Shown piece by piece: positions 56,657 through 64,000 of a stretch of DNA of 64,000 bases. The notes under the pieces were generated by a model. That model was not told where the DNA came from and did not search any database. It saw nothing but the letters and a program-made list of their open reading frames with translations. Source of the stretch: Advenella sp048381675 (lineage in GTDB: Bacteria > Pseudomonadota > Gammaproteobacteria > Burkholderiales > Burkholderiaceae_B); assembly GCF_048381675.1 (NCBI RefSeq), contig NZ_JBLWIS010000001.1, positions 1 through 64,000 on the forward strand. The letters are read 5' to 3'. Within the stretch, counting starts at the first letter, position 1. Every line of letters begins with the position of its first letter. The translations under genes and the position numbers were made by a program.

Positions 56657-57772
56657 TTAGTTGGTGGCGTTTACCGTGGAAACAACGGCACCATAGCTGG
56701 GCAGAATGTTGCTGATGACACGGTTCCAGCGTACCACGCGGGCGGGGTCTACATAGACCATGTCTTGCGGTTTCAGCTGGAAGCCGCTGGCCAGGATAAG
56801 GGCGGTGGGCGAGTTGGCGTTCAGGTGGAAAATTTCAGCCTGTTCCTGTTTGCCTTTGCGAATCACGTAAATTTGGCCGGGGTTACTACTAATAGAGGTC
56901 CCCCCTTTTTCACCCAATGCCTGGGCCAGGGTAAGCTGGCCGTCGTTCATGAGCAGTGCTTCTGGTTTTAATACTTCACCCATCATGAATACTTTCGCGA
57001 TGTCGCGGTTGTTAACCCGCAGCATGTCACCGTTTTTAAGCATGATGCGGTTGGGGTTAATGCCCTGTGCGGTTAGTTGTGCCAGGTTGATGACGGTTTC
57101 TTTGCCATTGCGAATGAGCACAATGGAAGAGCGGTCTGCCTTTTCGGTAAGTCCGCCTGCACGGTTAAGGGCTTCGGGCAGGGTCATGGGAATGTCGTTC
57201 AGGTTTTGCAGGCCGGGTTTGTTGACTTCACCATCAAGGTAAACACGGCTGTTGCGGTATGAACGGATTTGGACGGTAAGTTGCGGATCTGTAATGTAGG
57301 TGGACAGGGTTTTGGTTAGTTTGTCGCGAATTTGCAGTTCTGTCAGGCCAGATACTTTGACTGCACCGGCAAACGGGAACTGGATACGGCCATCGGCACT
57401 AACGTTATAGCCGGTGCCGACGTTGCCGCCTTCAGTACTGGCAGCGGCGGTGGCGCCAGCCAGGGAAAGTTCGGGGTGATCCCACACAATAATGTTCAGG
57501 ATGTCACCAGGGCCTACGGTGTAGGCGGTAGGATTGCCAAACAGGTGGTTGACATTGCTAATAACTGGCTGGTTCAGGGCTTGCTGATTAATAAGTGCTG
57601 CGTCTATGGTTATTAAGGCACCGGCGGGTGCTTCACCGTCTTTTAGTTGTTCGTTGTTGTCCAGTTCGTTCTGGACTGAACCGGGGCCCCCCATGTACAT
57701 GCCAGGCGCCATGGCGCAGGCGGAAAGGGCAGCGGAAGTAACGGCTAAAAGTAAGGTTGTTTTTATACGCAT
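56657..57772 (-). CDS. wza: Outer-membrane polysaccharide export lipoprotein Wza
   Basis: The 371-residue protein has a lipoprotein signal ending in the lipobox LSAC (Cys19). A poly_export domain follows (YTVGPGDILNIIVWDHPELS, about 84-103) and then SLBB repeats (VYLDGEVNKPGLQNLNDIPM, about 175; KVFMMGEVLKPEALLMND, about 260). It forms the octameric outer-membrane channel for the capsule. It is the first structural gene after a 483-bp leader with an ops-like element. Confidence 0.95.
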   Translation of the reverse strand: MRIKTTLLLAVTSAALSACAMAPGMYMGGPGSVQNELDNNEQLKDGEAPAGALITIDAALINQQALNQPVISNVNHLFGNPTAYTVGPGDILNIIVWDHPELSLAGATAAASTEGGNVGTGYNVSADGRIQFPFAGAVKVSGLTELQIRDKLTKTLSTYITDPQLTVQIRSYRNSRVYLDGEVNKPGLQNLNDIPMTLPEALNRAGGLTEKADRSSIVLIRNGKETVINLAQLTAQGINPNRIMLKNGDMLRVNNRDIAKVFMMGEVLKPEALLMNDGQLTLAQALGEKGGTSISSNPGQIYVIRKGKQEQAEIFHLNANSPTALILASGFQLKPQDMVYVDPARVVRWNRVISNILPSYGAVVSTVNATN

Positions 57773-57909
57773 AGGTCAGTTTCTTCGATTAATGGATTAT
57801 ATGGGCAATTTGGGCATTGGGTTTTATTGTAAGGGGCGACCAAACTGGGTATGAAGCGAAATTATAGGCCTTTTATGTACCTGTTTGTGCAATTGCATAA
57901 TTTGCAGGC

Positions 57910-57920
57910 AGGCTACCGCA
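57910..57920 (-). promoter_or_regulatory. ops-like element for RfaH recruitment
   Basis: On the minus strand the sequence is TGCGGTAGCCT. The known ops consensus is GGCGGTAGYNT, so 10 of 11 positions match, including the full GCGGTAGC core. It lies in the leader of the capsule operon, right after the gene of an RfaH-like protein on the same strand. Confidence 0.7.
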
Positions 57921-57949
57921 ATGTTTTCATGTGTTTTTTTGAAAACATT
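57920..57949 (-). other. Perfect hairpin immediately upstream of the ops-like element
   Basis: AATGTTTTC (57920-57928) and GAAAACATT (57941-57949) pair perfectly across a 12-nt loop, ending at the first base of the ops-like motif in the transcribed direction. It may act as a pause hairpin that helps RfaH loading. Confidence 0.5.
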
Positions 57950-57989
57950 GGCTTGGATTCTGATTTTTATGTTGCGGGGCAATAAAGGG

Positions 57990-58022
57990 CTAACCCTGTA
58001 TCTTGTATAAGACGGGGGTTAG
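57990..58022 (-). other. Inverted repeat in the capsule leader
   Basis: CTAACCC (57990-57996) and GGGTTAG (58016-58022) enclose a small stem TCTT-GTAT-AAGA. It may be a leader hairpin or the terminator of the upstream RfaH-like gene. There is no U-tract. Confidence 0.4.
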
Positions 58023-58254
58023 TTTAGGTGATAAATGCAAAGAAATGACATGTTTCATATTGAATTTTGATTTTTTTGTTGTTTTATTGCGGTTTTTGTT
58101 TATATAAATGTCAAGTTGTTTTGATTTTTATCATTGCATTGGGGTTTTGTTATTTTTTAGCCACATTTTTAATGTTGTGCTTGATTGAAATGTTGTTGAA
58201 ATATTTAATAAAAACAGCGGATTATGTGTTTTTTAGATGATTTTTTATATTACT

Positions 58255-58842
58255 TTAAATAATGTCAAGCTGATTCGGTTCAAGCTTAATGGTTTTGGGT
58301 TTGCCCAAGATGTTCAACAATACAACAACCCGTTTGGATGAGGCCGTTTGCACCAGTCCTTCCAGCCCTTGAAGGGGGGTGTTGTGGTTAAGCGTGACTT
58401 TGGTGCCCGGTTTCAGGGGACTGATGTCGTTGAAGCTGGCCTGGTTACGGTGTTGTTCAAATTCCTGGATGGCGGCAATAAGGTCGGCAGGCATGGTGGC
58501 CAGTTCCACGCCAAAGCGCACCAGTGTAACAATGCCGCGCGTGTGCTGGGCTTTGTTAATGGCCTGTTCCTGGCGGGGTTGCTGCAGGAAGAGATAGCGC
58601 GGGAACATGGGTTCGTGCACGACCTGTATTTCCTGGTTAAGGGCGTTTTTAGCCGGTTTTTTAAGTATTTTGTAGCGCGGCAGGTAGGCGTTGAAGTCTT
58701 GCTGTAAAAGCTGGCTTAAGGCAAATTCTTCTTGCCGTGGTTTGGTGTAGGCAACGTACCATGGGAAACGGGCGGTTTTGTGTTCTGGTTGCACCGGTTG
58801 TGTGGTGGTGTTTTCTGGAACAGGGTGTTTGGATTGTCTCAT
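58255..58842 (-). CDS. rfaH: RfaH-like NusG-paralogue antiterminator
   Basis: The start at 58842 (MRQSKHPVPENTTTQPVQPE) gives 195 residues, with a ~25-residue non-conserved N-terminal tail. The NGN domain has PWYVAYTKPRQEEFALSQLL (about 28-47) and EPMFPRYLFLQQPRQEQAIN (about 84-103), then TRGIVTLVRFG. A C-terminal KOW part has PLKPGTKVTLNHNTPLQGLE. This matches RfaH more than NusG. It should bind the ops-like element ahead of wza and let polymerase read through the long operon. Its gene is directly upstream of that leader on the same strand. Confidence 0.85.
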   Translation of the reverse strand: MRQSKHPVPENTTTQPVQPEHKTARFPWYVAYTKPRQEEFALSQLLQQDFNAYLPRYKILKKPAKNALNQEIQVVHEPMFPRYLFLQQPRQEQAINKAQHTRGIVTLVRFGVELATMPADLIAAIQEFEQHRNQASFNDISPLKPGTKVTLNHNTPLQGLEGLVQTASSKRVVVLLNILGKPKTIKLEPNQLDII

Positions 58843-58908
58843 AGGCTCGCTGTTGTTGTCTGCTTGGGGGTAGTGTAGCAATATCTGGAAGAGGATGGTA
58901 GGCATTAC

Positions 58909-58927
58909 CACGCGGAGCGTGGGAGCC
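58909..58927. repeat. Palindromic extragenic repeat
   Basis: ACCACGCGGAGCGTGGGAGC, a copy of the repeat family with GCGGAGC centre, lies just beyond the RfaH-like gene start. Confidence 0.7.
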
Positions 58928-59007
58928 AGGGAGTAAATTAACAGCGGTAAAGCGCTTGTTGCTTGTTTGAAATTTATTCTAATGCTATATTAACGGGCTG
59001 ATTGCGT

Positions 59008-59082
59008 GTCCCTGTAGTTCAATGGATAGAACAGGTTCCTCCTAAGAATCAGATCCAGGTTCGATTCCTGGTGGGGACGCCA
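59008..59082 (+). tRNA. tRNA-Arg (anticodon CCT)
   Basis: The cloverleaf folds by eye. The acceptor GTCCCTG pairs with TGGGGAC, the D-arm contains TTCAATGGATAGAA, and the anticodon stem GGTTC/GAATC encloses the loop CTCCTAA with anticodon CCT. The T-arm is CCAGG-TTCGATT-CCTGG. Discriminator G and an encoded CCA end the gene. It reads the AGG arginine codon. Confidence 0.95.
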
Positions 59083-59134
59083 TCATTATAATTATAATAA
59101 AGACTGTTTTTTGCATCTGTTAATGCGTATGCAT

Positions 59135-59155
59135 TCCCACGCGGAGCGTGGGAAT
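59135..59155. repeat. Palindromic extragenic repeat, consensus copy
   Basis: TTCCCACGCGGAGCGTGGGAA is a full consensus copy with 8-bp arms, preceded by ATGCA as in other copies. Confidence 0.85.
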
Positions 59156-59184
59156 GAGCCGGTTGCTGGTGCAACCTGATCTGG

Positions 59185-60036
59185 CTACACGATTATTTTC
59201 CCCAGCCTGCGTTGCCGTGCAATATTCAGCAAGTATTGGTCGGGTATGTCCTGGCAATCAACATCAATACAGCTTTTTGAACCCGCTGCGTCTGTATCGT
59301 CACCATAGATAACGCGCTTGTTTTCGGCCACTCCGGCCAGTATTTGTTGGGCTGACTGCTGGGGCGTTTGGCAGTTTTCCGGTGCTGCGCCTTTCCAGAT
59401 GGCGGTGGCCGTGGTGCCCGGCGTTGCCGAGCAGATTTTGATGTTGTCGTCCCAGAATTCGGCCCGCAGGGAAAGCGTCAGGGCGTTTAAGGCGGCTTTG
59501 GTGGCGGCGTACATTGATTGGTAGGGCATGGGGTAGAAGGCAATGCCGGAAATGATGTTAACGATTTGACCGCTGCCTTGTTTTTGCATGATCGGGATGG
59601 CATAACGGCATCCATACAGTGCGCCATAAAAATTCAGTGCAAAGGCGTTTTCCCAATCCTCATTACTTTGGACCTTGAAACCGAGCTTGTCCATTTCCTG
59701 CGCCTGGGAGGGTTGCACGAAATACCCGGATAGGCCGGTACCTGCGTTGTTGATGAGCAGGTCAATTTCCCCACCGAACCATTCCGCTGCACTTTCGATT
59801 AGGGCTTTGACATGATGCTCTTGGGTCACGTCACAAAGTATGCCTTTGACGTTGCCTGGATACTGCTGTTGCAACCTGCTAGTGTGTTTTTTCAGGTTTT
59901 CTTGGTGAAAATCAGCCAGTACTACTTGCTTGGCGCCAGCGTGCAGGACTTCTTCAACCAGTGCCAGACCAATACCCGAGGCCGCACCGGTAACGATGAT
60001 TGTTTTTCCCTTGAAGTAGTCGTTGTAGGGTTTCAT
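59185..60036 (-). CDS. Short-chain dehydrogenase/reductase
   Basis: This 283-residue classical SDR has TGAASGIGLALV (about 17-28), NNAGTG (about 95), a catalytic Ser in NIISGIAFY (about 160) and YAATKAALN (Tyr/Lys about 175-179). It is the third gene of a leftward set with a duplicated membrane protein and another SDR (61374-62228). The C-terminal ~60 residues are extra relative to minimal SDRs. Substrate unknown. Confidence 0.82.
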   Translation of the reverse strand: MKPYNDYFKGKTIIVTGAASGIGLALVEEVLHAGAKQVVLADFHQENLKKHTSRLQQQYPGNVKGILCDVTQEHHVKALIESAAEWFGGEIDLLINNAGTGLSGYFVQPSQAQEMDKLGFKVQSNEDWENAFALNFYGALYGCRYAIPIMQKQGSGQIVNIISGIAFYPMPYQSMYAATKAALNALTLSLRAEFWDDNIKICSATPGTTATAIWKGAAPENCQTPQQSAQQILAGVAENKRVIYGDDTDAAGSKSCIDVDCQDIPDQYLLNIARQRRLGKIIV

Positions 60037-60117
60037 TTTGCTTCATCCTTCCTTAACGGTTTAAATTTTGCAAGGCATACGGAGCCCACTTTTTATATGT
60101 GCCCATGCAGAAAGGCA

Positions 60118-61335
60118 TTACGAAATGCCCAAGGTTTGTGGGTTGGTTTTATCCAGCTTCATCAAGAGGCTTAGCAAATATAACAGCACCAGGCCATTGG
60201 TGGCCAGAATGAAGCCAAGCAGCAGGCCCGGCATTAAATTGGAAAAGAACATGGTGGCCCCAAACAGGATAGATAGCAGATTCATGGCTAGCTGCGCTAA
60301 AAAAACCTTTTTCAAGATAATCGCTTCGGGTTGGTGGGCAAGTGGTGGTATATTTTGTGGCGGTTGATTTTTATAAGTAAGCACACTTTTTCCTAAACCA
60401 AGGAAACCGCCCGCCATGTTCAGCGCACCAACCAAAACGGTCAGGAAGGGCACCATGAGGTTGGGAATCATGCAGGAAATAATACCAAGCACCGCAAACA
60501 TCACCCCCAACGCAATGACCAGCCATGAGCGCTGAAAGGGCCCGATTGGCGTGTTTCCTGAAGCCAGCATTTGAATGGAAAATAACATCATCAGCAGGCC
60601 AAGCTGCGCGCTGCCAGAAAAGGGCAATATGTCCAGATTCACCGGAATCAGCAGCAATCCCAACAAAACCATGAACAGCCCCATCAGTAGCATCATCGCT
60701 TGTTCGGTTGATAGCGCAGCATTTCCTTGCGCGGGTTTTGCGGAGGCTGGATAGATGTGATGAATTTTCTTTAACACGCCGGCAAGATACACGATTGATG
60801 CGCCAAAAAGCATGATTACGATTGAGTTGGCGGGTGCTTGTATTAATTCTTCCTGCCAGATCATTGCGCCGATGAGGATCGACAAAGCGTAAACTATGGT
60901 ACAGGCAAGTATTAACTGCCAGAAAATTCCCCCATATTGTTTCCAGGCCCGGTATTTATTGCTGGAAACAATCATCTGCAAAAACAAGACCAGGCCTCCG
61001 GCACCAAAACAGAAGGTTAACAGGACGCGCTGGATATCGTTCAAGATGTTGGGAACAAAACTGCTTGTGATACCCACAGCGGCGATGAATAGTCCGATAC
61101 CAAGCATGGTTTTTGAGCGCAGAAAATCCCCGATGGGGGATTTTCCGAGCATGATCATTTGCAAAGCAAACAGAATCAGAAACAGGCCATATAAACCATT
61201 TTTGTAATAAGGAATGGCCCCGAGGGATATGGGAAACAACAATAAACCCGACACCAGCACAGCGGTTCCTGACACTAGCAGGATAACGACTTCTAGTGAC
61301 AGGTCGGGTTTTTCCAATATCTTTTTTATCTGCAT
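60118..61335 (-). CDS. Membrane protein with internally duplicated four-helix-type units
   Basis: The 405-residue protein has about twelve hydrophobic segments. Two halves repeat: GKSPIGDFLRSKTMLGIGLF (about 64-83) against GNTPIGPFQRSWLVIALGVM (about 259-278), each followed by a second similar stretch ending SSFVPNIL or SCMIPNLM. It recalls small DUF308/HdeD-like membrane proteins fused in tandem, but no family is certain. It is encoded between two SDR genes (gaps 38 and 81 bp) and is probably co-transcribed with them. Confidence 0.6.
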   Translation of the reverse strand: MQIKKILEKPDLSLEVVILLVSGTAVLVSGLLLFPISLGAIPYYKNGLYGLFLILFALQMIMLGKSPIGDFLRSKTMLGIGLFIAAVGITSSFVPNILNDIQRVLLTFCFGAGGLVLFLQMIVSSNKYRAWKQYGGIFWQLILACTIVYALSILIGAMIWQEELIQAPANSIVIMLFGASIVYLAGVLKKIHHIYPASAKPAQGNAALSTEQAMMLLMGLFMVLLGLLLIPVNLDILPFSGSAQLGLLMMLFSIQMLASGNTPIGPFQRSWLVIALGVMFAVLGIISCMIPNLMVPFLTVLVGALNMAGGFLGLGKSVLTYKNQPPQNIPPLAHQPEAIILKKVFLAQLAMNLLSILFGATMFFSNLMPGLLLGFILATNGLVLLYLLSLLMKLDKTNPQTLGIS

Positions 61336-61373
61336 TGCAGTGGTCCGCCAAGATTAAAGGCTGCCGATGGTTA

Positions 61374-62228
61374 TTACTCCCAGGTGTTTTCGCTTGCCCG
61401 ATAAATGGGATCTGCCTGCCTTTGTTTTGCAAGCATCTGCATTGTTTCTTCCACTTCGTTCGAGTCGGTTCTTAAGGCCTGGAGCATTTTTCGGGCAAAA
61501 TCCTGCACGGGAATTATCGGCTGGCCGGCTTGTATACCTGTCAGGATTTCTTGGGCCGCCTCATCAATGCTGATGCATTCGGGTGGTTTGGGTAATTCTT
61601 GGTGAATTTTGTAGTCTAGCGAGCGATAAAAAATCATGGTATCTACCGCACCGGGGCAGATGGTGGAGACTTTGATATTATGAAAAGCCATTTCATGACG
61701 CAGGTCTTCACCAAAACCCAGCACGGCATATTTAGAGGCCGCATATACGGTTTGGTAGGGCAGTGGCACAATGCCGCATACAGAAGAGGTATTAACGATG
61801 TGTCCATGGCCCTGTTTGATCATAATGGGCACAACGGCATGCACACAGTTCACAACGCCAAACAGGTTTACATCGAAGACGGTATTCCAGTCTTCCCGCT
61901 TGGTCACGGTAAACGCCTGGCCAAATCCTACGCCAGCGTTGCAGAATATGTAGTCGATGGGGCCTCTGCTGCCCACATATTCAATATAGTCCTGAACCGC
62001 TTTCTGGTCACGCACATCCAGGACTTGGGCGTTGACCATTGCGCCGTATTGCCGCAAAGATTCTGCTGCGGCAGCAATGTTTTGGGGGGTTCGGCTGCTC
62101 ATGTACACTTCAGCGCCCCGTGCCAGCAAAGCGCGGCTTAGCCCCAGGCCTATGCCCGTAGACGCCCCGGTAATAATTACTTTTTTTCCCTTGAAGAAAT
62201 CTTCGTTACTTTGCGCTGCACGGTTCAT
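61374..62228 (-). CDS. Short-chain dehydrogenase/reductase
   Basis: The start at 62228 (MNRAAQSNEDFFKGKKVIIT) follows AAGGAG by 7 bp and gives 284 residues. SDR motifs are TGASTGIGLGLS (about 20-31), NAGVGFG (about 99), NTSSVCG (about 147) and YAASKYA (about 163). It has an extended C-terminus and resembles the SDR at 59185-60036. First gene of the SDR/membrane protein/SDR set. Confidence 0.83.
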   Translation of the reverse strand: MNRAAQSNEDFFKGKKVIITGASTGIGLGLSRALLARGAEVYMSSRTPQNIAAAAESLRQYGAMVNAQVLDVRDQKAVQDYIEYVGSRGPIDYIFCNAGVGFGQAFTVTKREDWNTVFDVNLFGVVNCVHAVVPIMIKQGHGHIVNTSSVCGIVPLPYQTVYAASKYAVLGFGEDLRHEMAFHNIKVSTICPGAVDTMIFYRSLDYKIHQELPKPPECISIDEAAQEILTGIQAGQPIIPVQDFARKMLQALRTDSNEVEETMQMLAKQRQADPIYRASENTWE

Positions 62229-62404
62229 GGTCATTCTCCTTGTGATGTCATGAAGGCTAAAAAGCGGCCGGTTTTTCGCTGTCAAACCAGTTTGTATGGC
62301 TTGTATTTGTGAAGAGGACAGCGATAGATATCTTGCGTCTTTTTGGCATCATAACGCAATACTCGCTTACTATGAAGGGTAACTGGACAGTTAGCAGGGC
62401 CTCG

Positions 62405-62425
62405 TTCCCACGCGGAGCGTGGGAA
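62405..62425. repeat. Palindromic extragenic repeat, consensus copy
   Basis: TTCCCACGCGGAGCGTGGGAA lies between the SDR gene and the end of the Bug receptor gene. Confidence 0.85.
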
Positions 62426-62433
62426 TTCATACC

Positions 62434-63402
62434 CTAAGGCTGGTAACCAGAGTCTTTGATGACCTTGCCCCAATATTCTATGTCACGATGTAGCGATTTT
62501 TCCATTTCATCAGCGGGAACGAACTTGGCAGAGAGCATGGCCTTGGATTTGATCGATTCCTTGATATCATCCCTTGCGAGGACTTTTTTCAGTGCGGCTT
62601 CCATTTTCTGGACTTCTTCGGTTGGCGTACCAGCAGGGGCAAAAAATCCTTGCCATGCCTCGTCGACTTCAAGGTTATACCCTTGCTCTTTGAAGGTAGG
62701 TACATCTGGCGCCAGTTCCCAGCGTTGATTGGCCATTACGGCAAGAATTTTGATTTTTTCTCTTGGGTGGCGTAGCGTATCCCCGGTTGGCATGATGGCT
62801 GCTGGTAGTTGCTCGCCGAGCAAATCGGCGATGATGGGGGCGGTGCCTCGATAAGCGACTGGTTCAAGGTCTGTTCCCAATGCTTTTCCGGCAACCCAGC
62901 CAACAAACTGAACCTGACCACCTGGGGCGGGGGTTCCAAACTGTGCTTTTTGTGGATTTTTTTGTATCCAGGCCGCATAGTCTTTCAGGTTGGTCGCAGG
63001 AACTTGATTACTAACAACTAGGGCCAGCGGATATGACACGACCTGAGCCACGGGGCGCAGATCTTTCATTAAGTCGTAGCGAAGGGTAGCTGGCGAATGC
63101 ATGGCGGTTGGGAAGATTGCCCAGCCATCAGGCCCCATCAGATAGGTCCTTCCATCAGGGTTTGCATTTTTTACAAACTCTGCAGCAATTCGTCCGCCAG
63201 CACCGGCCCGGTTTGTCACAATGACGGTTTCGCCAAGTTCTTTGCTGAGCGGTTCAGAAAGAATCCGGGCTATCGTATCGGTTGTCCCTCCTGCGGCAAA
63301 GCCGACAACTAGTGTGATGGGGGGCTTTTCTTGTGCAACAGAGGGGATGGTAAGCGTTGCACAGGTTAAAAAAATGGCTGACTTTATAATGTTGAACTTC
63401 AT
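62434..63402 (-). CDS. Tripartite tricarboxylate transporter receptor (Bug/TctC family)
   Basis: This 322-residue periplasmic protein has a signal peptide (IIKSAIFLTCATLTIPSVAQ, cleaved near residue 24) and the Bug start ITLVVGFAAGGTTDTIARIL (about 29-48). Interior family motifs are GTPAPGGQVQFVGWVAG and PVAYRGTAPIIADLLGEQ. It follows the enoyl-CoA hydratase-family gene by 35 bp on the same strand, so it may capture an acid that is later CoA-activated. No TctA/TctB genes are visible. Confidence 0.87.
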   Translation of the reverse strand: MKFNIIKSAIFLTCATLTIPSVAQEKPPITLVVGFAAGGTTDTIARILSEPLSKELGETVIVTNRAGAGGRIAAEFVKNANPDGRTYLMGPDGWAIFPTAMHSPATLRYDLMKDLRPVAQVVSYPLALVVSNQVPATNLKDYAAWIQKNPQKAQFGTPAPGGQVQFVGWVAGKALGTDLEPVAYRGTAPIIADLLGEQLPAAIMPTGDTLRHPREKIKILAVMANQRWELAPDVPTFKEQGYNLEVDEAWQGFFAPAGTPTEEVQKMEAALKKVLARDDIKESIKSKAMLSAKFVPADEMEKSLHRDIEYWGKVIKDSGYQP

Positions 63403-63437
63403 TTTGTCTCCTTTTGCCTATGGTTAAGAGGCGTGGT

Positions 63438-64000
63438 TTAGTTAGTTTGAGCTTTACGTTGCTGGAAAAAATCCTTGATGCGTTTGTCGCTCTTGCCTGC
63501 GTTTCTGGTCATGGAGGTCACCATGGTTTCGGCAAAGAGTCCATCGGCGCTTGACATTTCACCGATCCGTGAAATGCCATGAATAATTGCGTAATTGGAC
63601 GTGGGGGCATTTTGAGAGACGATTCCGGCAAGGGCTAATGCTTTATCCAGGCCTTGTCCGTTCTCAACCACATAGTGGGACAGTCCAAGGTTTGCCGATT
63701 CCTCAACCGGAATTTTTCTTCCGGTCAGCATTAATTCCATGACGCGACCGGCGCCAATAATTCTTGGAATACGAACTGAGCCGCCGCCGCCAACAAAAAT
63801 GCCACGCTGGCCTTCCGGGAGTTGAAAATAAGTGGATGCTTCACTGACCCGAATATGTGTTGCGGCGGCCAGTTCAAATCCACCCCCAATAACGCCCCCT
63901 TTAAGGACGCTGATGACGGGAACCTCGCCATATTGGATCAAGTCAAAAACCCGGTGCCATTGTTTTGAGCGGCGCATGCTTACGATCGGGTCAGAGGATC
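63438..64000 (-). CDS. Enoyl-CoA hydratase/isomerase-family protein, 5' end outside the window
   Basis: The frame is open to the window edge, so the N-terminus is missing. The first visible Met (63977) is internal. About 187 residues remain: VISVLKGGVIGGGFELAAATHIRVSE is the second oxyanion-hole strand of the crotonase fold, followed by QLPEGQRGIFVGGGGSVRIP. The C-terminal helices end RIKDFFQQRKAQ. Substrate unknown. It is probably the upstream partner of the Bug receptor gene. Confidence 0.85.
   Translation of the reverse strand, partial: SSDPIVSMRRSKQWHRVFDLIQYGEVPVISVLKGGVIGGGFELAAATHIRVSEASTYFQLPEGQRGIFVGGGGSVRIPRIIGAGRVMELMLTGRKIPVEESANLGLSHYVVENGQGLDKALALAGIVSQNAPTSNYAIIHGISRIGEMSSADGLFAETMVTSMTRNAGKSDKRIKDFFQQRKAQTN

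Larger units (their letters stand above)
57773..58254 (-). promoter_or_regulatory. Leader region of the capsule operon
   Basis: These 482 bp between the RfaH-like gene and wza hold no gene. They are AT-rich and contain, in the direction of transcription, an inverted repeat (58022-57990), a perfect 9-bp hairpin (57949-57920) and an ops-like core (57920-57910), about 140 bp before wza. The layout suggests a long untranslated leader that loads an RfaH-type antiterminator. Confidence 0.6.
58843..59184. other. Gap with tRNA-Arg and two palindromic repeats
   Basis: No protein gene is seen here. Two repeat copies (about 58908-58928 and 59135-59155) bracket the tRNA gene, which is on the plus strand between two minus-strand operons. 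Confidence 0.7.

Overview
The window looks like chromosomal DNA of a betaproteobacterium, most likely Burkholderiales/Alcaligenaceae. This is inferred from the phenylacetate cluster architecture, orphan Bug/TctC-type binding proteins, an SphB1-like subtilisin autotransporter and Wza/Wzb/Wzc capsule genes; no 16S gene is present. Coding is dense. Most of the window has moderate GC, but 45.4-53.9 kb is strikingly AT-rich, and many intergenic gaps hold a palindromic repeat and IS fragments.

Layout: 0-16.3 kb is a phenylacetate (paa) regulon behind the end of an IS3-family element. A leftward arm (paaG-paaI-paaK and a TetR regulator) faces a rightward arm: the PaaN aldehyde dehydrogenase, a five-gene branched-chain-amino-acid-type ABC transporter, paaX, paaABCDE, an extra PaaA/PaaC-like gene and paaY. 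Two near-identical TetR-type boxes and a long-spaced inverted repeat before paaA suggest dual control. 16.4-22 kb holds a GntR regulator divergent from a probable sulfolactate pathway: sulfo-lyase suyA/suyB, a Bug receptor, and an slcC-like and a comC-like dehydrogenase. 22-23.4 kb is a scrapyard with a NYN-domain gene and IS ends. 23.4-27.3 kb carries pgi, a UDP-sugar-dehydrogenase homologue lacking its catalytic cysteine, and galU. 27.6-29.8 kb has an SHP / diheme cytochrome c / cytochrome b561 operon. 30-32 kb has an SDR and a KdgT permease.

32.3-40.6 kb is an accessory island. It holds a PD-(D/E)XK-like nuclease overlapping an OLD-like AAA ATPase, a J-domain-like protein, a serine-protease autotransporter with a 20-Asp tract, duplicated fragments of the nuclease gene, IS debris and an IS1634-like transposase. 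The ATPase-nuclease pair, with the J-domain neighbour, is the best candidate here for an under-described (defence-like) system.

40.8-58.8 kb is a Wzx/Wzy-type capsule or exopolysaccharide locus read leftward: an RfaH-like factor, a leader with an ops-like element, wza, wzb, wzc, wzx, an ATP-grasp gene, wzy, glycosyltransferases (one frameshifted, plus a decayed unrelated gene), and a PglC/PglD/PglE/PglF-like set expected to make and load a bacillosamine-type first sugar. A tRNA-Arg(CCT) follows. 59.2-62.2 kb is an SDR / duplicated membrane protein / SDR operon. The window ends in a Bug receptor and a truncated enoyl-CoA hydratase-family gene.
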